Under the pieces are notes generated by a model. The model saw nothing but the letters and a program-made list of their open reading frames with translations. It was not told the DNA's origin and made no database searches. Positions 58,913 through 64,000 of a stretch of 64,000 bases of DNA are shown here, piece by piece. The stretch covers positions 248,001-312,000 of the forward strand of contig LT827125.1 in the NCBI GenBank assembly GCA_900169975.1. The letters are read 5' to 3'. The position numbers were made by a program, and so were the translations under genes. Numbering within the stretch: the stretch's first letter is position 1; every line of letters starts with the position of its first letter. The DNA is from Pseudoflavonifractor sp. Marseille-P3106. GTDB lineage: Bacteria; Bacillota; Clostridia; Oscillospirales; Oscillospiraceae.

Positions 58913-61183
58913 TCATTTGAATGTAAAGGTGATGCTTCCCATGCCGTCGGTGCGGTAGATGTCACACCCCGCGGCCCCCAGCCGCTCCAGCATCTCCGGG
59001 GCTGGGTGGCCGTAGGGGTTGTATCCGGAGGAGATAACCGCCGCTTCCGGGCGTGTGGCCAGCAGCAGCTCCTCCGAGACGGCGTTCTTTGACCCGTGGT
59101 GGCCTGCCACCAGAAGCTCAATATCCGGCAGGTGTTTATACTTGACAAGCCGACGCTCCATGACGTCGTTCAGATCGCCCGTGATCAGCACGTCGAAGTC
59201 CCCGGCGGTACACAGGGCGGAGAGGCATTCCTCGTTGTCCCCGCCGTCACCCAGGGGGGCGTAGAGGGTCATGGCGGCGTCGCCAAAGGTGAGCGTGGAA
59301 TCGTCAGAAAGAAATTCCACCTCACAGCCTGACTGCCCGGCCAAGGCGGTGATTTCCTGCCGGAGAGGGTCCTCCGGTTCCACATCGGGGACCAAAAGCA
59401 GGGATACCTCCACCCGGGCCAGCAGCTCGGGCACCCCACAGGCGTGGTCGGCGTGGAAGTGAGTCAGGACCAGCGCGTCCAGGCGGGACAGACCCAGGGA
59501 CTGGAGGGCGTCGGCAGCCACATTGCCGGGGTCATCGGCGCCGCTGCCGCCGCAGTCCACCAGCACGGCCCGGCCCCGGGAGAAAAAGAGGGTGGAGCTG
59601 CCCTGCCCCACGTCCAGAGCGGTCACGGTGAGCCGGGCGTTGAGAGCGGGCCAGGCGCTCATCAGCAGGGCGGTGCAGAGGGTAACGATGGACGCCCCGA
59701 TGGGGAGGGCGGGGCGGATGCGGCGGCGGAAGCGGAGCAGCAGCAGGAGCATGGCGTAGGACAGGACAAACCAGCCCGTCAGATAGACCGTGGTGAGGGA
59801 GAGCGCCGCGAAGGGCCGCCGGGAGATGGCTTGGGTCACCCACAGGACCCAGCGGGCGGGCCAGGCAAAGAATTGCCCCAGCAGGGAGGAGAAAGTGGGG
59901 AGGATCGGGCCTGCCAGCGCGGTGAACAGACCGCCGAGAAAAGTCTCAGACACCGCCCAGAGGGTGAGCAGATTGGTCAGCGGCCCTGCCAGAGAGACCG
60001 AGCGGAAATACCAGGCGGTCAGCGGGGTGGTAAAGAGGAGCGCTCCCAGCGTGGTGGCCAGGGAGCCGAACACAAACGCGCCCGCCGCCCGGAAGAGAGG
60101 CCAAAGCCCGCCCTTTTTTGGGGGGAGGAGTTTCATCCACCGGGCGTACAGCGGCCCGGTGACGAGATAGATGCCCGCCACTGCCGCGAAAGAGAGCTGA
60201 AGGCCCACATTGGCGGCGGCGTCCGGGCACTGGAGCAGAAGAAGCAGGAGCACGGCGGAGAGGGCGGTGGGCTTGTCCTCCTCCCGATTCAGCAGGGGAG
60301 CCAGCAGGAGAAAGCCCTCCAGAAAGGCTGCCCGCAGTACGGAAGGGGTGTTTCCCGCCGCCGCGGCAAAGAAAAAGACCAGGGCCATTCCCACGGCGGC
60401 GGAGAGGCGTTTTCGTCTGCCCAGGAGGGTGGTGAGCAGTCCGGCCAGAAAGCCCACATGGAGTCCCGACACCGCCACCACGTGGGCCAGACCCGCTCGC
60501 TGGAAGGCGGCGTACAGCCCGTCCGGGAGGCGGCTCTTGTCTCCGGTGACCAGAGCCGCGACAAAACCGGAGACATCCTCCGGGAAGCGGGCGGCAATGG
60601 CTGATTTCCAACTTCGGGACGCTTTCTGAGGAAGAAAACGCAGGGGGATGTGTTCCGGGCGGAGGGTCAGGGTGAAGGAATCGGCGGACCCGGTCAGATA
60701 GATGCCCCGGGACCGCGCATAGGCGGAGAAGCCGCCCTGCCTGAGCTCGTTGGCGGACCAGCGGACCACGGCCGAGAGCGTATCTCCGGGCCGCAGGTCG
60801 GCGGTGCTGACGTCCAAATAGAGGAGTGCTTCGGGGTCTGGAGCACTCGGGAGAGGGACCCGGACAAGCACGGAAACCCCGTAGGTGGCGGTCGTGGGAT
60901 AGTCGGTTACCGTAAGAGTCACTGCGGAGGCTTCCTGCTCCGCCAGCGCATGGGCGGGGGCCCGGAACAGCAGATGGAAGCCCCCGGTCCAAAGCAGGCC
61001 GAAGGCCGCGCCCAGGAGGGCCAGAGCGGCCCGTCGGCGGGGGGTTCCGAGGAACCCCAGGAAGGCCAGGGAGAAAAGAGCGCAAAAAAGGCCCGCCGGA
61101 AAAAGCCAGATCTCCGGCAGGAGACAGACCGCGAGAAAAATGGCGGCGGAGCAGGGGACGGCAAACCAGCACAGCTTACGCAC
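58913..61183 (-). CDS. comEC: ComEC/Rec2 DNA-uptake channel protein
   Basis: About 756 residues from the GTG at 61183 (start overlaps the XRE stop by 8 bases). N-terminal OB-like region after the first helices (VTLTVTDYPTTATYGVSVLV). A polytopic competence domain follows (AGLAHVVAVSGLHVGFLAGL, NTPSVLRAAFLEGFLL). The C-terminal metallo-beta-lactamase domain has VLVDCGGSG, LVLTHFHADHACGV and VLITGDLNDVMERRLV. It forms the membrane channel for transforming DNA. No other competence genes are in the window. Confidence 0.93.
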   Translation of the reverse strand: MRKLCWFAVPCSAAIFLAVCLLPEIWLFPAGLFCALFSLAFLGFLGTPRRRAALALLGAAFGLLWTGGFHLLFRAPAHALAEQEASAVTLTVTDYPTTATYGVSVLVRVPLPSAPDPEALLYLDVSTADLRPGDTLSAVVRWSANELRQGGFSAYARSRGIYLTGSADSFTLTLRPEHIPLRFLPQKASRSWKSAIAARFPEDVSGFVAALVTGDKSRLPDGLYAAFQRAGLAHVVAVSGLHVGFLAGLLTTLLGRRKRLSAAVGMALVFFFAAAAGNTPSVLRAAFLEGFLLLAPLLNREEDKPTALSAVLLLLLLQCPDAAANVGLQLSFAAVAGIYLVTGPLYARWMKLLPPKKGGLWPLFRAAGAFVFGSLATTLGALLFTTPLTAWYFRSVSLAGPLTNLLTLWAVSETFLGGLFTALAGPILPTFSSLLGQFFAWPARWVLWVTQAISRRPFAALSLTTVYLTGWFVLSYAMLLLLLRFRRRIRPALPIGASIVTLCTALLMSAWPALNARLTVTALDVGQGSSTLFFSRGRAVLVDCGGSGADDPGNVAADALQSLGLSRLDALVLTHFHADHACGVPELLARVEVSLLLVPDVEPEDPLRQEITALAGQSGCEVEFLSDDSTLTFGDAAMTLYAPLGDGGDNEECLSALCTAGDFDVLITGDLNDVMERRLVKYKHLPDIELLVAGHHGSKNAVSEELLLATRPEAAVISSGYNPYGHPAPEMLERLGAAGCDIYRTDGMGSITFTFK

Positions 61184-61397
61184 GGGGCCTGGAGGGGTTG
61201 TCCGTCCGACCCAGCAGATAGTCGGTGCTTGTCCCATAATAGTCTGCCAGCTGCATCAGTGCCCAGACCGGGATTTCCCGGTCTCCTTTTTCATATCGGC
61301 GGTATACGGAAGGCTGCATATGCAGCATCGCGGAGATTTCCTTCTGCGTTTTATCGTGGTCGATGCGCATATCGGCCAAACGTCTAAAGTACATCAT
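61176..61397 (-). CDS. small XRE-family regulator
   Basis: A 73-residue Cro/CI-type protein: RIDHDKTQKEISAMLHMQPSVYRRYEKGDREIPVWALMQLADYY and STDYLLGRTD. It overlaps comEC by 8 bases, so they are co-transcribed. It might repress its own operon. Confidence 0.88.
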   Translation of the reverse strand: MMYFRRLADMRIDHDKTQKEISAMLHMQPSVYRRYEKGDREIPVWALMQLADYYGTSTDYLLGRTDNPSRPRA

Positions 61398-61519
61398 TCA
61401 TCACCAAACTAATCCTACTGGGGAATAGTATTGGTTTGAACGATGAGCTTCATTCGGAGCGAAAATGGAAGAAAAAGGCGTGATGTAGGCCGCCCCGAGG
61501 GGCGGCGTTTTGGCCTTGA

Positions 61520-61759
61520 TCAGCCCCGGCAGCGACGGCCGCTTCCATTGCCGTTATTGCCGTTGGAGGCAAAGAGGGCCTCGTTGGCGCCGGTCAGCGC
61601 GGTCTCGCCGGCGTAGAAGCTGGGGTAGGAGACATAGACCGGGAACCGGGTGATGGGGAACTCCGGAAAGGGGGTGATTTCGTCGTCCTCGTCCCAACAG
61701 CATCCGCAGCAGGTATGGCGGCAGCAGCACTCCCGCCAGCCGCAATGATTCATGCACAT
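61520..61759 (-). CDS. Cys-rich small protein
   Basis: A 79-residue protein with a Cys/His-rich N-terminus (MCMNHCGWRECCCRHTCCGC, eight Cys in twenty residues), an acidic stretch (WDEDDEITPFPEFPITRFP), and a Gly/Asn-rich tail. It looks like a metal-binding or disulfide-linked structural protein such as a spore-coat protein, which is an inference. A GGAGGGATTC site precedes it. Alone between comEC and glpK. Confidence 0.6.
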   Translation of the reverse strand: MCMNHCGWRECCCRHTCCGCCWDEDDEITPFPEFPITRFPVYVSYPSFYAGETALTGANEALFASNGNNGNGSGRRCRG

Positions 61760-61828
61760 AAGATGAATCCCTCCGAATGAGATATGGTGGCCTGACAGCC
61801 ACGCTCTATCTTATGTGACGGGTGCGGT

Positions 61829-63325
61829 TCAGGTGCCGGACGGCTCCGCCCAGCTCCGGCTGCGCTCCACCGCCCGGTGCCAGTCCCGCAGGAGTGTCCG
61901 GCGGCGATCCGCACCCATTTCCGGAGAAAAGACGGCGTTCTGCCGCCAGAGGCTTTTCAATTCCGACTCATCCTTCCATATGCCGACGGCCAGCCCGGCC
62001 AGATAGGCCGCACCCAGGGCGGTGGTCTCCCGGATGGCAGGGCGCCGCACCGGGCGGCCCAGCAGGTCGGACTGGAATTGGAGAAGAAAGCCGTCCCGGC
62101 TGGCTCCGCCGTCGGCATTGAGGGCGGAGAGGGTCAGGCCGGTGTCCTTCTCCATGGCGGAGACGAGGTCCCAGACCTGATAGGCGATGGATTCCTCTGC
62201 CGCCCGGACGATATGCTCCCGCCGGGTGCCCCGGGTGACCCCGAGGAGACAGCCTCGGGCGTACATGTCCCAGTAAGGCGCGCCCAGACCGGTGAAGGCG
62301 GGCACCAGATATACCCCGCCGGTGTCCTTGACCCGGCGGGCCATTGGCTCGGCCTCGCTGCTGTCGGAGAGGATGCCCAGCCCGTCTCGCAGCCACTGGA
62401 TCACCGCCCCGCCGGTGAAGGCGGAGCCCTCAAGGGCGTATTGGGTCCTGCCGCCCCGGCGCATGGCGACTGTGGTGAGCAGGCCGTTTTTGCTCACGCA
62501 GGGGGTCTCTCCGGTGTTCATCAGCAGAAAGCAGCCGGTGCCATAGGTGTTTTTTGCCTCACCCGGGGCAAAACAGGTCTGGCCGAAGAGGGCGGCCTGC
62601 TGGTCTCCCGCCATCCCCGCGATGGGGATGCGGGCCCCCGCCAGATCGGTCTCCCCGTAAATTTCGCTGCACTCCACCACACGGGGGAGCATGGCTGCCG
62701 GAATATCCAGGGCCCGGAGCAGCGTGTCGTCCCAGCACAGGCGGTGGATGTCGTAGAGCATGGTGCGGGAGGCGTTGGTGGCGTCGGTGACGTGGACCCG
62801 CCCGCCGGTGAGCTTCCACACAAGCCAGGAGTCCACTGTCCCGAACAGAAGCTCTCCCCGGCGGGCCTTTTCCCGACTGGGGTCGACCTTGTCCAGGATC
62901 CAGCTGAGCTTGGTGGCGGAGAAATAGGCGTCTGGGAGAAGCCCGGTGGTCTCCCGGATGTGCCCCTCCAGTCCCTCGGCGCAGAGCAGGTCCACCCGGT
63001 CGGCCGTCCGGCGGCACTGCCAGCAGATGGCGTTGTAGGCGGGCAGGCCGGTGGATCGGTCCCAGACCACCGTGGTCTCCCGCTGGTTGGCAAGGCCGAT
63101 GGCCGCGATATCCCGGGGGTCCACGCCGGACTGGGCGATGACCTCCATCATCACCGCAGACTGGGAGCTCCAGATCTCCATGGGGTCGTGCTCTACCCAG
63201 CCCTCCCGGGGGTAGAACTGGGTCAACTCCTTCTGGGCAAGGCCCAGAATGTTCTGCTGTGCGTCAAAGAGGATGGCACGGGAGCTGGTGGTGCCCTGGT
63301 CGAGAGTCAGAATGTAATTTCCCAT
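61829..63325 (-). CDS. glpK: glycerol kinase
   Basis: About 498 residues from [23 protein letters not shown] (FGGY fold, phosphate-1 motif LDQGTTSSR). [17 protein letters not shown], the glycerol-contact [33 protein letters not shown] and phosphate-2 [17 protein letters not shown]. Phosphorylates glycerol to glycerol-3-phosphate. Regulation by HPr (a His in a conserved loop) is common in Firmicutes, but I did not find the site with certainty. Follows a NapH-like gene. Confidence 0.96.
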   Translation of the reverse strand: MGNYILTLDQGTTSSRAILFDAQQNILGLAQKELTQFYPREGWVEHDPMEIWSSQSAVMMEVIAQSGVDPRDIAAIGLANQRETTVVWDRSTGLPAYNAICWQCRRTADRVDLLCAEGLEGHIRETTGLLPDAYFSATKLSWILDKVDPSREKARRGELLFGTVDSWLVWKLTGGRVHVTDATNASRTMLYDIHRLCWDDTLLRALDIPAAMLPRVVECSEIYGETDLAGARIPIAGMAGDQQAALFGQTCFAPGEAKNTYGTGCFLLMNTGETPCVSKNGLLTTVAMRRGGRTQYALEGSAFTGGAVIQWLRDGLGILSDSSEAEPMARRVKDTGGVYLVPAFTGLGAPYWDMYARGCLLGVTRGTRREHIVRAAEESIAYQVWDLVSAMEKDTGLTLSALNADGGASRDGFLLQFQSDLLGRPVRRPAIRETTALGAAYLAGLAVGIWKDESELKSLWRQNAVFSPEMGADRRRTLLRDWHRAVERSRSWAEPSGT

Positions 63326-63333
63326 TTTTTGAT

Positions 63334-64000
63334 TCAGCCTTTCGTGGAGACAGTCTTTCCACCCTTGACAAAAGGGGCCTGGATGGCGCCGCAGGGGCAG
63401 GCGCGGACGCATTTGCCGCATCGGATGCAGGCTGTGCCATTGGGCTTTTTCCATACCTGGATGTCCAGAGGGCAGGCATCCTGACAAACGCCGCACTGGA
63501 CGCAGGCCCCGGGATCGACCTTCAGACGGACCAGAGACACCGGATTGCACAGGCCGTAAACGGCCCCCAGAGGGCACAGGTACCGGCAGAAAGGCCGGTA
63601 GACCACGAGAGAGAGGAGAATGAGGAGAATGAGCAGGAGGAGCTTCCACCGAAAGACCCAGCCGGCGGCATCCCGGAGGGCGGCGCTGGCCAGAGTGAGG
63701 GGGATGCCCGCCTCCAGTGTGCCCGCGGGGCAGAGATAGGTACAAAACCAGGGCTTGCCCAGTCCGTAGGCGTCTGTTACAAACATGGGCAGGAGAATGA
63801 CAAAGCCCACCAAGATGACATAGCGAAGCAGCCGCAGGGCTTTTTCGCCCGGCAGCCGCCTGAGTTTTTTGGGAAAGGGGATCCTGTGCAGCAGATCCTG
63901 AAAAAAGCCGAATGGACACAGCCAGCCGCAGACGAACCGGCCGCAGAGGGCTCCTACCGCCAGCAGAAAGCCCACCACATAGAAGGAAAAGCCGTACTCA
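63334..64000 (-). CDS. NapH-like 4Fe-4S membrane protein, cut by the window edge
   Basis: The visible 220 residues include four or five membrane helices with paired Cys motifs ([40 protein letters not shown]) and two C-terminal 4Fe-4S ferredoxin motifs ([34 protein letters not shown]). This is the NapH/RnfB-neighbour type of electron-transfer membrane protein. Its start lies outside the window. Eight bases separate it from glpK. Confidence 0.88.
   Translation of the reverse strand, partial: EYGFSFYVVGFLLAVGALCGRFVCGWLCPFGFFQDLLHRIPFPKKLRRLPGEKALRLLRYVILVGFVILLPMFVTDAYGLGKPWFCTYLCPAGTLEAGIPLTLASAALRDAAGWVFRWKLLLLILLILLSLVVYRPFCRYLCPLGAVYGLCNPVSLVRLKVDPGACVQCGVCQDACPLDIQVWKKPNGTACIRCGKCVRACPCGAIQAPFVKGGKTVSTKG

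Noticed and set aside
61877-63484. A 535-codon plus-strand frame
   Set aside because: Antisense to glpK; no motifs.
61829-63919. GlpK frame starting upstream at 63919 as a fused protein
   Set aside because: The part upstream of 63325 is the other strand-frame of the ferredoxin gene; [16 protein letters not shown] is the family start.
1-64000. CRISPR array or rRNA operon
   Set aside because: No regularly spaced repeats of the right size and no rRNA-like sequence were seen.

Overview
The window looks like a Gram-positive anaerobe of the class Clostridia, probably a gut Oscillospiraceae-type genome. The grounds are the high-GC coding style, surface proteins ending in SLH domains, strong GGAGG ribosome sites, Tn4451-type mobile DNA, a zur/znu zinc operon and Firmicutes-like ppx/ppk and comEC neighbourhoods. 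The species cannot be named from the sequence. The window has three textures: intact housekeeping operons, many broken genes, and several mobile elements whose ends can be read.

Layout. 1-2.8 kb and 11-16.7 kb are one locus of small enzymes (DUF5655, GyrI-like, alpha/beta hydrolase, SRPBCC, DUF3795, NTF2-like, GNAT, TfoX, WYL regulator). An 8.2-kb integrative element (about 2820-10986) cuts it in two. The element carries a large serine recombinase, a TnpW-like protein, an HUH replication protein and an FtsK-like ATPase, with a lipoprotein and an RCC1/SLH surface protein as cargo. It sits inside an XRE regulator gene whose two halves flank it. 16.7-22.4 kb is a decayed conjugative or phage-like element full of in-frame stops and frameshifts (polyvalent LPD-type protein, SSB stub, sortase, secreted protein, DUF3991/Toprim).

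22.5-33.7 kb is the most interesting functional unit: a five-gene operon (PatB/MalY C-S lyase, AbgT transporter, M24 peptidase, CoA-disulfide reductase with rhodanese domain, CyuA-type cysteine desulfidase), a sigma-54 activator, and a divergent M20 amidohydrolase. Both transcription units have near-identical sigma-54 promoters (TGGCAC-N5-TTGC). I infer a sigma-54 regulon for importing and breaking down acylated or peptide-bound thiol amino acids. The M24 gene contains a 306-bp degraded duplication rich in poly-G that is almost certainly an assembly artefact.

33.7-41.3 kb holds broken regulators and a broken SLH phosphoesterase, an IS3-family copy with a 3-bp target duplication, TspO and a DUF1653 protein. 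41.4-45.8 kb is a zur-led zinc uptake operon whose solute-binding protein has a ZinT domain nested inside the ZnuA fold. A DtxR-type regulator with two strong operator-like palindromes follows, then an AT-rich patch of gene remnants. A DUF4417 gene next to tRNA-Pro is bracketed by copies of the tRNA 3' end. A second copy of the IS3-family element has inserted into the loop of the ppk terminator hairpin. From 51.9 kb to the right edge the genes look intact: ppk1-ppx, divergent corA, an S41 protease with SLH domains, exonuclease III, comEC, a small XRE regulator, a Cys-rich protein, glpK and a NapH-like ferredoxin membrane protein that runs off the edge.
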